NCBI GenBank assembly: GCA_965649825.1
Contig: OZ287705.1
Location: forward strand, 434,001 to 498,000
Reading direction: 5' to 3'
Source: Penicillus capitatus
Lineage: Eukaryota > Chlorophyta
DNA length: 64,000 bases
Shown here: piece after piece, positions 46,533-57,072 of the stretch
Position numbering within the stretch: the stretch's first letter is position 1
Layout: each line of letters starts with the position of its first letter
Notes under the pieces: generated by a model
Databases searched by the model: none
What the model was told of the DNA's origin: nothing
Seen by the model: the letters and a program-made list of their open reading frames with translations, nothing else
Position numbers and translations under genes: made by a program

Positions 46533-47918
46533 TCATTGCCCGTCGTCGAGCAGCATACAATGACCACCGCCGATCGCCAATCGGTAAAACCTTTTGTTCT
46601 GTGAGAGCGCTGTCCTTCGAACTTTCCTGGGCACGGGCACGTCATCGTGCATTGCCCCCTCTTCTGCCGACTGCAAACCCAACGGGTTGTAGCCCTTACC
46701 CCATGTGTAGGCTTCCCCGTCCTCGTCTATGCAACCGGCCATCGTCTCCCCGGCCGACACCTCCGCAAGCCTCTTGCCCTGCATAGTGATCATTCGAGGC
46801 TCGGAGAGGGGGAAACCTTCTTCCGCCAACTGCATAGCGTCTTCTCTGCCCAGGGTCATGTGCTCCGGGCAACCCCATGCAAGCCCACAGTCGGGCGGAG
46901 CCACGCCTAAAGCGTACTCCATTCCGCCCGCTACTTTCATCGTCGATACGCTGGAAAGGCGTTCCGAATAGGTCGGGACGATGCAAATCTTCTTCCTCTG
47001 GATCAACTCCTCCCACGACGCACCCGGTTGTTCGCCCGGCACGCTGTCGACCAAGTCCACAGCCAGCTGCCCAAAGTGGTTCGCTCCGCATACGAACCAC
47101 TGGCCGTGCGAGTCCATGAGGTACGTCGTGTTCTCTCCGCACGCCGCGTCGACAAACCTCGTTCTCCGGAAGCCGGGGATCTTCGTCGGCGTCAACATAG
47201 TTCGCCGCTCATGTCGACGCGAGTGGCGGAGGGAGATCCTTCCGAGTTGTCCGTCGTATCCGTTTCCCCACGTCATCGCGCTCCCGTTCTCCAGGATCGC
47301 GACAACATGTTCGCTTCCGGCCGCAAGCTTGACAGCCCGCGGCTCGGATATCCTCGGATTGTAGACCAACTTCGGAAAGGGTTGTCTCTCCACGGAGGTC
47401 GAAAACCCCATCGGCCCTTCCTTTCCGTAGAACGCGCCGCAACCATATATCTTCCCGCCTTCGACAAGCGAGAAGGTTGCGTTCCGCGTACAGACGACCT
47501 GCAGAGCCCGAACATCTTGGCCGGCGAACTCTACGTTGTCGAAAACGTATGTCTCCTCGTCCACAGCCGGTTCGAGTCGACCGAGTTGCCCGTCGCCGTT
47601 TCCGCCGCACGTCATCAACCTTCCCGTTTCCATGACGACTGCGGAGTGGCTTTGTCCGGCCGCGATGTCGGTCACCTTCCCTTCGATGTCCGCCAACAAC
47701 GGAATGTCGAAGAACGAGACATCGATGTCCTCCCAATACCCCGTTCCCAGCTGACCTTCGTCGTTATTCCCCCACAGCCATAAGTTACCCGGAGTACCCC
47801 TCGGTACAAACTCCCGCGAACGATCTGCCCAATAGTACGCCGGACCCGGACGGTAGGTCGAGGAACCCGGCATACCGTGAGCCACGCCGGGAGGTGTCAA
47901 AGAGCGCGACAAAGACAT
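46533..47918 (-). CDS. RCC1-type beta-propeller protein
   Basis: A single intron-free frame of 461 residues starts at the ATG at 47918. RCC1 repeats are visible throughout: LWLWGNNDEGQLGTG, VTDIAAGQSHSAVVMETG, CGGNGDGQLG, KLAAGSEHVVAILENG, TWGNGYDGQLG, DAACGENTTYLMDSHG, CGANHFGQL, VSAGETMAGCIDEDG, YTWGKGYNPLG and LAIGGGHCMLL. That is about seven blades, the size of canonical RCC1, the nuclear guanine-nucleotide exchange factor for Ran; other RCC1-family roles are possible. The first 55 residues are S/P/R-rich. The frame extends upstream to a GTG at 48050, but a TATA box overlaps that point, so the internal ATG is preferred. The lack of introns contrasts with its neighbours. Confidence 0.88.
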   Translation of the reverse strand: MSLSRSLTPPGVAHGMPGSSTYRPGPAYYWADRSREFVPRGTPGNLWLWGNNDEGQLGTGYWEDIDVSFFDIPLLADIEGKVTDIAAGQSHSAVVMETGRLMTCGGNGDGQLGRLEPAVDEETYVFDNVEFAGQDVRALQVVCTRNATFSLVEGGKIYGCGAFYGKEGPMGFSTSVERQPFPKLVYNPRISEPRAVKLAAGSEHVVAILENGSAMTWGNGYDGQLGRISLRHSRRHERRTMLTPTKIPGFRRTRFVDAACGENTTYLMDSHGQWFVCGANHFGQLAVDLVDSVPGEQPGASWEELIQRKKICIVPTYSERLSSVSTMKVAGGMEYALGVAPPDCGLAWGCPEHMTLGREDAMQLAEEGFPLSEPRMITMQGKRLAEVSAGETMAGCIDEDGEAYTWGKGYNPLGLQSAEEGAMHDDVPVPRKVRRTALSQNKRFYRLAIGGGHCMLLDDGQ

Positions 47919-48033
47919 GGCTTTGTTCGTTGTTCGAAAATCTGCAACAAGACAAACTGGAAAACGAATCGAGATCTGCGCGGCGAAGAAACAAACGCTT
48001 CGAGCGATATCGAACAAATGCGCGTTTTTGTCG

Positions 48034-48082
48034 CTTTTATATGTCGGCACGGGTCACGTCGCCCATGTCGGCCGCTGATTGG
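48034..48082 (-). promoter_or_regulatory. Core promoter of the RCC1 gene: TATA box and CCAAT box
   Basis: On the minus strand TATAAAAG lies about 120 bp before the ATG, and CCAAT (GACCAATCAGCGG; ATTGG at 48078-48082 on plus) lies about 40 bp further upstream. CCAATCA is a good NF-Y-type site. The order and spacing are typical of RNA polymerase II promoters. Confidence 0.6.
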
Positions 48083-48156
48083 TCGGAACTGTAGTGCCGC
48101 GGAAGCTGGGGTAGCTGTACTGCCTACCGACAGCAACGGATTTACGCGCAACGGCT

Positions 48157-48183
48157 AACCGTTCCAACCGTTCCAACCGTTCC
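48157..48183 (-). repeat. Three tandem 9-bp elements upstream of the RCC1 promoter
   Basis: AACCGTTCC three times without a gap (GGAACGGTT on the gene strand), about 75-100 bp upstream of the CCAAT box. AACCGTT-like sequences resemble animal or plant Myb sites (AACNG), so a tandem regulator site is possible; inference only. Confidence 0.4.
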
Positions 48184-49385
48184 AAGAGAGCCGTATGCTC
48201 TGACGGCAGAACGGGACCCGACGGAAGACGCGGCATCGGTTTTCGGTCGCCGAGGAGACACTGCAGAGGCGAACCTTTCGTCTGTCTGCGCACGCCGCGG
48301 CGGCAGCCCGTCGCCGTCCTCTTTAAGAGGCTAATTCCGCGGTACACTTTTTGCGGTTGAAAGCTAAATTTAGATCTAGGGTTACGAAGAAGACGCTTCC
48401 TCCGTGTCGAGGCGCAGCGGAAGCATACGTTGCGACGAACGAATGGCACGATGCCAGCCGCGACCTTCCGGGGCAGGCTCCTACACCAACCGACTTTGCA
48501 CAACCAAAGAGATTCTACAAGATCTTTCCGGATGACGGTGCTTCGTAGGCGAACGACGAAATGAGAAGACCGACTCGCCCTCTTCTTTCCACAGTGCGCC
48601 GTCCGTTGCGTTTAACTATAAACCGATATCGAAAGGAAAAGGAGAAGGTGGCAGGAAGGGAGATAATGGATACCCGTCAAGCGGAGAAACCACCAGAATT
48701 GCTCAAGGGCACCTCTAGGATGTTCTGGAGATCAAGACGGAGGAAGGGCTGTAACGCTATCAAAGGGGAAGACCGGTTCCGCAGATGTCGGACGTCGCGC
48801 TGGGACGACGGTTAGACGAACCCGTACGACAGCCGCTTAAGCGGTCGAGCACGTCGAAAATAGCACCACGGGCAAGAAAAGAGAGCTCTGGGCGCAGTTC
48901 CGTGAAATTCTGGCAGATTACTTCCTCTCGGGAGCAGTATCCCTTAGCCACCCACGTGGAATTCTTCGCCGTGAACGACACCTAGGCGAATTCCTACTTT
49001 TTCGACGAACATGTCACGACGCACACGTTCTTCGAAGGGTACGGGGCTGAAAGAGTTGACTCGCAGAACGCGATAGCGCAAAAGGTCAAGTCAGGTGGTC
49101 GGTTCTCTCTTGATCCATCTTCTGCGAGCCATCGATTCCCTGATCTGCATTCTCTGGAGTGCTCCTCTCATACTGCTCGATCATCAGACGAGCGTCCTCT
49201 TCGATGTTTTCTTTCAGTTGCAAGATTCACGACTGGAAAGGTGGCTGCAGAGAGCACCCGAGCTGAGGAGTGGGCAGCCACGAGACAGAGAGCGGGGCGT
49301 GCATACACGGAAACGATTCTTTGAAAGCGCGAGCTAATGCTTCATCAAGCAAATGCCATGAACATTTTAACAAACAGGTCTTCCA
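48184..49385. other. Intergenic; one unassigned minus frame
   Basis: A 73-codon minus frame (48981-48760) has a protein-like composition (GYCSREEVICQNFTEL, ARGAIFDVLDRLSG), but no ATG, domain or paralogue was found. Otherwise nothing. Confidence 0.3.
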
Positions 49386-51520
49386 CTAAGGAATCGTTCT
49401 GGTGCATTCAGAATCCGTGCTCCTAGAGGCAGAAAGCGAGTTTGCGCGATCGACATTGTCGTGGCAGGATATGAGGAGACATACTCTTAAGAACATCCTC
49501 GGAGAAAGATGGACGGCAATGAGAACGGCACAACTCCTGAGCTTCGTCTCCGACAACGGACATTTTTGATCCGCGTCCGTCACGAAACAACGGTCGGGAC
49601 GCAGGAGTCTCTCCAGATCCACTGCCAGTTCGGGATCAAGAAAAGCGAGGGGTTTACAGTGCTGGAACGCATCATCTGCCAAAGAATAGGTCTTAGCAAC
49701 GTTCTCCTAGGGTGGTGCTCTGACGGGGACGCCAGCAACCTGTGTGACCTTGTTTTCAGATCCATTCCAGACGGTGCGCTGCCGATTCCAAGACAACGAG
49801 GAGTCCTTGTAATGCGCACAGAGATGGTGACATCGTCCAGGCCGTCGTGGTCGACAAATTCTCCGTTCACAAGTACGCCATGGAACGTTCGAAGACTCAT
49901 AAATTGTTCTTCGCGCTGTTTGAAACGTTTTTAGGTGTCAAGAGCGAAAGCGACTTCAAAGGAGTGTTGGACGGAGATTTCCTTACAAAGCTCGCACGTC
50001 GTCCAGCAAGGTTTGCGATTGCTTGCTTCTCAACAGGCAAGTGTTGGTCTACACTTGACAGGTCACTTGTTAATGGGTGAACGCATTCACGCCGAGTAAT
50101 GCCTCTCGGTTTTGACTGGGGACGGATCGTCTCTGTTTCACAGGCATAGGCGTCCACCGTCAATGAACTTTCACCAATTCTCGGCATCCGAGGAAGGAAT
50201 TGTCGTTAGAAATCCCACCGGCTACAGTGGTCGTGGATTCTGATGTGAAGAACATGTAGATTTGCGAATCTAGAACGAAGTACACTGCAGGAATCGCAGA
50301 TGTATTCGTGCAATCGTATTGGAGAGTGATGGACCTCTTGGCCAACATCGGATCATCGTCAGCAGCGTACAGAAGACGATAGCGACCACCGTCTTGTCGT
50401 TGCGCTTGTGTCTCTTTTGCAGGCGAGGACTGCCGACGAGCTTCGTAAACTCATTCTGAAAACGCACGACGGCGCCATGCAATTAACGGATGGAGAAGGT
50501 CGACGTCGATGAAGCCGAACAGCGGCAGCACGATTCGGATGGAGAGGATCCAGAACCTATCGATCTCTCGACTGCGCATGCAGTGCTGCGCCTTTTCTGG
50601 TAGCGGCGAGATGGTCCTCGTTGGACACGGGCCACGAGACCTTCGGCTTCTTTTCTGCTGCGCTCATTCCGCCTTGCGTCCCGAGTCTGACAGCGACTGA
50701 GACGGGTCGGATGAAAGTGTCGACGTGGCATTCGTTTCATAACTCGCCATCCATTAAGCCATCTCCGTCTTTCATGAGCCACAAATGCATCTGCCACCCT
50801 TCATGCAGTTGCACTCGTGTGGCTGTTAACCAAAACAATGTATGTTCCGTCTCCTGCCGGCATTGTCGAAGCAAGTCGCTTCGTGAACGGTTTTAAGGCC
50901 GAGACGGGGAAGTCAAGAATTAATCTTTCTCTGACGTTTCTGAATGATCAACACCGCGACCGAGTGACAGCTGAAGCGCAAGGAGAACTTCAAATCTGCT
51001 GCAAACACAAGAAGGGTAGGCGCATCACTTTGACTGCCGTGCTGCCAGAACCGACGCGATGAGGTGCAGCCCAGACGCGACCCGACCAACGGACCAGAAG
51101 CGCTAGACATCTCCTTGTCCTTTACGAAACACGTTTAGACGTCTCTCGTGTGCGTCTAGTGCCGTCCGCGCCAAGGCGGCGAATCGCCGAGGATGCAACT
51201 ACCGAGTGCCTTTTCTCGACACCCGTCAAGTTTCAGAGCAGCAAATCTCCTTCCTTTACGGAAAACGCCTTCGATGGCCGCCTCTGAGAGAGATTGTTGT
51301 GTTCAGAGAGGATAGCTTCCCGTCGTCTCAGACATGCATCGTCCTTCACATGTCGACTCTTCTATCGACTGTCCGTGTGCAGTTGGCGACGAACCGACGG
51401 CACGGATGACGCAGAGCTTTCACCGTGGTCGAACGTGTGTATGCGATTCTGTCTGGACCTTAGGTTCTTGTGAAGCGAAATGGCGTCCAGGGAGGTTTTC
51501 AGCGACATACGTCGCCGACT
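49386..51520 (-). pseudogene. Degenerate MATH-like gene copy
   Basis: Minus-strand pieces match the copies at about 57.0-55.8 and 61.5-60.1 kb in the same order. They include VQLHEGWQMHLWLMKDGD, DTFIRPVSVAVRLG, RSITLQYDCTNTSAIPAVYF and PLAFLDPELA. Several frames are broken: a TGA stands where the 56.6-kb copy has CGA (piece CMHVRDDGSL), and in-frame stops occur before ECHVD and before the PLAFLDPE block. Some interruptions could be introns, but at least the CGA-to-TGA change looks like a real lesion. DNA similarity to the 56-kb copy extends to about 51.5 kb. Confidence 0.35.
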
Positions 51521-52487
51521 AAGTGTCTAAGGAGGCAGCATCTTCGGCGAACATCGAGGACCGACAGGTTTTCTACAAAGATTCAGGTAACATCTCGGCC
51601 GTCTGTCAGGCGGGAATGTGTATGAAATAGGAATCACCCAGTTAGGTAGGATTAAAACCGTCAGCGAAGAGGCAGATGGTGCGTTCATTGCACTCTGGCA
51701 AACAAACAGATGCGAATGTCTGACTAACGGCAGATTCTTCGCCTGCTACGATTGTTCACGTAGATGGCGACGCGTTCAGATGCGTGCATACGGCGCAGAA
51801 CAGAATCGTACGGCAGGGAAGAGACATTGATAACGAGCTCCTGTCACGTCAGAGCATGGAACTCGACGGGACGGAGAAGGCCTGCATGACTGTCCAGAGG
51901 CCAATCCACTCACCGGTCGCAGTGGTCAGTGACCGGGCCGCGCACCGCCGAGCCGGTGCCTTCCTGCGTACCCCGTCCGACTCTCGCTTCCTGCCCAAGG
52001 AGTGCCCGACCTTGCTTCTGCAAGGTCGGGCACTCTCCGAGCTGCCGGTTTGCCGTACAAGGATCCGCTGTATTCTCTTGATCGGCCGTCTCCGCTTTCT
52101 GTTTCCTGGTGCGAATGGCTCGCCGGGCAGATGGCGAAGGAATCGAGATCCCGACGACCAGTGTGCAGTCGAAGTACGGAGACGCAGAAGGAAAGAAACG
52201 TCATAATAACAAGGGAGGTCCCCCAGATCTCGCTGGATACACATTACTATTCCAGCGTGTGCCGTCAGAGGCACCAAATAAGCAAGTTAACAAAGACATA
52301 GGCAGTGGATCAGAATCAGGTGCCGAAATCGTACCCACCTGCCCAAAGAAGTAATTTTTATTCGCCGTTCCTTGTTTGCATCAAAGCTTCGTTAGTGTAC
52401 ACTAGGGATTGGGAGAGTGTGCAGAGAGACACTCTCTCGTTCTTGGTGCTTGATGGCTACGCCGCTGTCCTATTCCTGCCTAAGCGG
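51521..52487. other. Intergenic with a perfect hairpin at 52000-52035
   Basis: No gene assigned. Contains GAGTGCCCGACCTTGC paired with its exact reverse complement across the loop TTCT (arms 52000-52015 and 52020-52035). Confidence 0.5.
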
Positions 52488-54752
52488 TCAGAACGGCATG
52501 GCGCATTCCGCCGCTTTGCAGACGCCGTGGCAGACCAGACGGATCGCTGTTTTGGCCGGCTTGGGCAGCAGCGACCAATGCTGCCGGATCGACCTCGCCA
52601 GTCGGTAGCGGCGCAGTCTCCTGTGGGATCCGACGATGAGGAAGTGGAGATCGCAGTTCTTGACCACGACGGCGTCCGAGTCGTCGCCCATGCGGAACGC
52701 CACCTGCAGCGTCGTCCTCCTGTAGCGCTCATTCACCGTTCCGTACATCGGACAGACGGCGAAGTGCCCCCCGAACGCTCTCGGATCCACGAGGACGGCA
52801 GCCTCCAACCGATCGCTGTCGGCGTGCACGGTGTGGAACTTCAGGGAAACGATCTCGTCTTCGCTGGTCTTCATGGCAACGGATTCGATTTCCTGGATCG
52901 GAAGCTGACAGCCTTCGGCGTAGGAGATGGTCAGGTGCAGCCTGAAGAGCTCCCCGAATCTCAATATGTGGATGGTCGCATCGGGGAGGTCTTCGTCATC
53001 CTCCGTGTAGGCACGGAATCCTTCTCTCGAGTGGAGCGGCTCGTCGGACGGACTGTTGTCCGAAAGGACCTCCACCATGACGTCCACCCGCAGCTGAGCG
53101 CCGACCACCGCCAAGAGAAAGGGATCCGTGTGAAACGAGTCGTGTGATCTCTGCAGAGAAAGGCGCTGGAGAAGGGCGAGATCAGGAGTGAGATGGGGCG
53201 TACGTGGACGAGGGAGTCGCTTCGCTGGCCGGCGTCTTCTACGTTTCGGAACAGGACGTCTCCGAGCGCATCCGCCGCCGTGCTTCGGTGCTTCGGGCTC
53301 CTGCAGAGCAGCTTCCGAACGAATCTGTAGTACCGCTGCTCGTCGCTGCCCCCGTGTCGACCGCCCGGGTCGGCGAAGAGCCACCTGTCGTCGCCATCGG
53401 CGTCCAGGTTGGAGGCCCAGACGTCGTCGACGACGCACTTCTGGACACTGCTGGCATCCAGAAAGGTCCTCCCTAAACAAGGCCGCCAGATATGGACTCG
53501 CAGAACGAGAGTGAATGGCTTACCCGTCAGTGTCTCCAGGGCGATGACGCCGAAAGACAACATGTCGGCCGGAGGATCCAGGTGGACGCGCTGCCGACCC
53601 AGTCGCTCGGCGTAGCGGATCTCCGGAGCCGAGTACTTTCCAACGGCAGCGTCCACCACCGTCCAGTCTCCGGCCATCGAGGCGCCCTTCAGGTCGATCA
53701 GCTTCCAAATGCAGTCGGCCGAGAACCACATGACGTTCGCGGGCTCCAGGCGCCCGTGCGTCACGCCGAGATCGTGGACGTCTTCCAGCGCCTCGAGGAT
53801 CTGCGGAAAGGTCGATCAGGCCACATCAGAACGGAATGGCGTCGCCTCACCGCATAGAGGACTGCCAGACGGCGGAACATGGATGGCGGATCCTGCCTCA
53901 GTCTCTCCAGCAGAGTGTAGTCGCCTCTCTCCAGTACCAAGCAAGGTGGATAGCGGCGTTCGTCTGTGATGACTTCGAGCAACCTGCGACGCAGCCTTCG
54001 TGAGACAGTCGTACACCGAGAGCGCGTCGTCGAGTACCGGCAAATGAATTGGCTCTCTGACAGTGCGTTGTGCATTCTGATGCAGTTCTTAAATTCGTTC
54101 TGCATGTTTGGAAAGAATTGGAGGTAGACACGTTCTCCGGTGATCGCGTTGACGGCGCAGCAACTGTTCGGTGTCTCCTCGAGCGGAGCGCTGTCGATCA
54201 CATACCTGCAGGACACAGCAACTCGCGACCTCTCCCTTATCGCACACTTAAGCTCACTTTCTTGCAAAGATCTGTCCTTCCTGAAGACCGGCCAACGCGG
54301 CAGTCCATGATTCACTTGACCGGATGTTCTGGCAGATTGGAGATTGGTCGGGGTCCGAGACGACATCCATCGCCTGGCCGTTCCATTTGGCACGCTCCAC
54401 ACACACAGTCAGAAGACCGAGGGCACATGGCACAGGCACACCTGTTCGACCTCCACTCCGCAGTCGATCTTCTGCGTCTCGATCTTCGGCGACTCGAAGA
54501 ATTCGTCGTCGGCTGGAGACAACGCGTCGTTCATCGCTGCTTCTATGATCGAGCTCGGGTCTTACTGAAGTGGGAGTTGACGCTGACGTATTGTGTAATC
54601 TCGGATTCGTCTCGATAAGCTGGGTGCAGATTCTCAAACCAGTTATTCTCCGAATCGTCCAGACTCGACACCGAGCCGCACGCGGTCGGATTTCTCGCGG
54701 CGTTCTCGTCGTCCACGGACGACGCTCGCATGTCTGGCTGACCGAAGGCCAT
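52488..54752 (-). CDS. Pseudokinase with C-terminal beta-rich domain (family A, copy 3)
   Basis: Core exons on minus: 54205-54038, 53983-53851, 53800-53524, 53472-53204 and 53150-52488, with introns of 50-54 nt; after the split Lys codon they give 503 codons. A first exon starts with ATG at 54752 and ends at a GTAAGA donor after NSHFS near 54557. An exon ending GQIFARK (54258) precedes the core; the middle exon is not certain. Kinase marks: ERVYLQFF (the expected Lys position reads Gln), CLVLERGDYTLLERL, PPADMLSFGVIALETLTG and LLCRSPKHRSTAADAL. HRD reads HGR and DFG reads DLK. C-terminal domain: TEDDEDLPDATIHILRFGEL, CPMYGTVNERYRRTTLQVAF and CDLHFLIV, with the tail HWSLLPKPAKTAIRLVCHG. It is the closest relative of the copy at 25-27 kb. 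Confidence 0.72.
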
Positions 54753-54803
54753 TCGACTCTCACGGAACCGAATCCTTTGTCGCTCGGAGGGATGGAAGGT
54801 TGA

Positions 54804-57060
54804 GTGGCCGGTCGTCGCTCTGACGACGTGAGATGTCGCTATCGCCGTACGGAGGTTGCTTCTGCTTCTCGTTTCCTCGTCTGTCCGCTGTCAGACACCA
54901 CGACTGGCGAGTCTTGTTGTGCACCTGCAAACCGCCGCGGTAAAGGGAAGCCGTGCCAGCTGTGCAATAGAAATTCGACGCACTTGCTGCGTCGAAGTGA
55001 ACTCGCGTCGGTGGTGATAGGTTTCTATCTCCTGCGGCAAGGGTATCGGTCGTTATGTGGACAGTTTTGTCGGATGCGGCGCGCTGACGGACAGTGATGG
55101 AGCCGCGTGGTGCAGTGATTGTGGCTTGAGGTGAGGGGTCACGAAAAGCTGAAAAGCACGGAGTCCGCTTAACAAAGATGTGGTGCGAATAAGGCAGCTG
55201 ATTGCTTTGCTTCCTGTTTGTGAAAAAACTGAACAACAAGGAAAACGTCGCGATTAAGAAGCGCGGTGCATGCATCAGTCACATCCTTACTAAGCATGGC
55301 AGCGTCTATCTACATTGGCAATTCGAAGCAGTTTCTGTCGCTGAGCGACGCGACGCGGAGAGCTCTGTTCTTCTCCGTCGCTTTCCCAAACGAACGAACA
55401 TCAGGAGACGCCGCATGACAGCAGAGTTGCAGAGCCGGTGTGGGCAGCGGAGATGTGGCGAAGAAAGTGGGACGAGGTCGGTATACTACTACGCCGTGAA
55501 CGTCATCTCTCCTTCAGCAATCCGCGCAGAAGCAAGAGACTGCCGCTTGCCCGCCCGTGCACCACATGGACAACAGCTGCGATACGGGGTAGATGATTCG
55601 ACGTTGATGCGTCTGGACACGACGTTGATGGACCACATCAACTCGGCCAGCACTGGGATCATCATCATCAGTGTACGGAAGACGATAGCGACCACCGTCT
55701 TGTCATTGCGCGTCTATCTCCCTTGCAGGTGAGGACTGCTGTCCAGCTGTTCGGATTCTCTCTGACAACGCACGACGGCGCTATGCATTCGGCGGACGGG
55801 GAAGGTCGACGCCGCTGAAGTCGAACAGCAACAGCACTATTCGGATGAAGAGGATCCAGAACACGTTGATCTCTCAGTTGCCATTCTTGCGCATCCAGTC
55901 AGTGCTGCGCTCTTCTGCGGTCGCGGCGAGATGGACCTCGCCAAATACGGGCCACGATGCCGGCAGCGCCTTTTCTGCTGCGCTCATTCCGCCTCGCGAC
56001 TTGAGCCTGACAGCTAACGAGACGGGTTGGATGGCCGCGTCCACGTGGCATCTGTTTCTACCTTCGCCGTCCATTAAGCCATTTCCGACGTTCGTACGCC
56101 ACAAATGGATTCTCCAACCTTCATGCAGTTGGCATCGTGTGGCCGTCGACTACGGGAGCCGTGAGTTCCATCTCCTGGTGACACCGTCGAAGCGAGTCGC
56201 TTCGTGAACGGTTTAAAGGCCGAGACGGGGAAGTCGAGTGTTTGTGTTTTGTTTTTGTCTGTCGTTCTTGAACAATCAACACCTCGACCGAGTGACAGCC
56301 GAAGCGCAAGGAGAATCCCGAATCTGCTGCAAACACAGAAAGAGCGCATCACTTCGACTGCTGCGAAGCCAGAACAGACGCGATGAGTTCCAGTCCAGGT
56401 ACTCCTCGACCGATGGTCCCAGAGGCGCTGGACGTCTCCTCGTCCTTCACGAAAGACGCTTAGACGCTTCTCGCGTGCGTCTAGTTCGTCCGCCCCGAGG
56501 CGGCGAATCGCCGAGGACGCAACCACCGAGTGCCCTCTCTCGACATCCGTCCATCTTCGGAGCAGCAGGTCTGCTTCCTTTACAGCAGACGCCTTCGACG
56601 GCCACCTCTGAGAGGCGGGTTGTGTCCAGAGAGGAGAGGCTCCCGTCGTCTCGGACGTGCATCGTCGTTCACAGGCCGACTCTTCCGTCAACTGTCCGGA
56701 CGCTGGAGCCGTCGCCGGTCTGCCGCGAGTGGACGGCGTAGAGAGGGAGGTGTATCCGGCGTCCCTTCGATCACCGAAGCGTCGCCTACCGCCGACGCAA
56801 ACCCATCCTCTCCAGGTACTTCCATCCATGAGCTGTCCTGTCGACCTGCAGGAGTGAGTGCGTGTCCAGATCGCGAAGACCAAGCTCGAGGACACACAAC
56901 GCCTTCGCGCATGGCGGCGCCTCTGCCGATGAGGGCCACCAGTCTGCCGCCCTCTCTGGTGAGCTCGAGCGCGTATACCACGTGCCACATCGCCGGTGTG
57001 CATTGATAGAGCGAAGCGCAGTCATCGGCTCCGCCGCCCGGAGACGGACCTGGCGGCATT
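54804..57060 (-). CDS. Divergent MATH-like gene or pseudogene, divergent from the pseudokinase at 57.1 kb
   Basis: Minus-strand pieces suggest a MATH-like protein reading from about 57.06 kb: LYQCTPAMWHVVYALELT and GGRLVALIGRG, then SWMEVPGEDGFASAVGD, HVRDDGSLSSLDTTRLSEV, DFPVSAFKPFTKRLA and NGLMDGEGRNRCHVDAAI followed by QPVSLAVRL. The pieces lie in different frames and would need short introns. Related pieces occur in the same order at 51.5-49.4 kb. Its first exon overlaps, head to head, the 5' end of the plus-strand pseudokinase gene. Below about 55.8 kb nothing specific is visible. Exon limits are not established. Confidence 0.33.
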
Positions 57061-57072
57061 GCGGAGTTCCTC

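Noticed and set aside
46533-48050. RCC1 gene starting at 48050 (505 codons)
   Set aside because: The codon is GTG, the extra N terminus has no RCC1 character, and the TATA box overlaps it; ATG at 47918 preferred.
56074-57003. Minus-strand 309-codon frame as a single gene
   Set aside because: GC-rich openness; recognisable MATH-like pieces lie in different frames, so it cannot be one unspliced protein.
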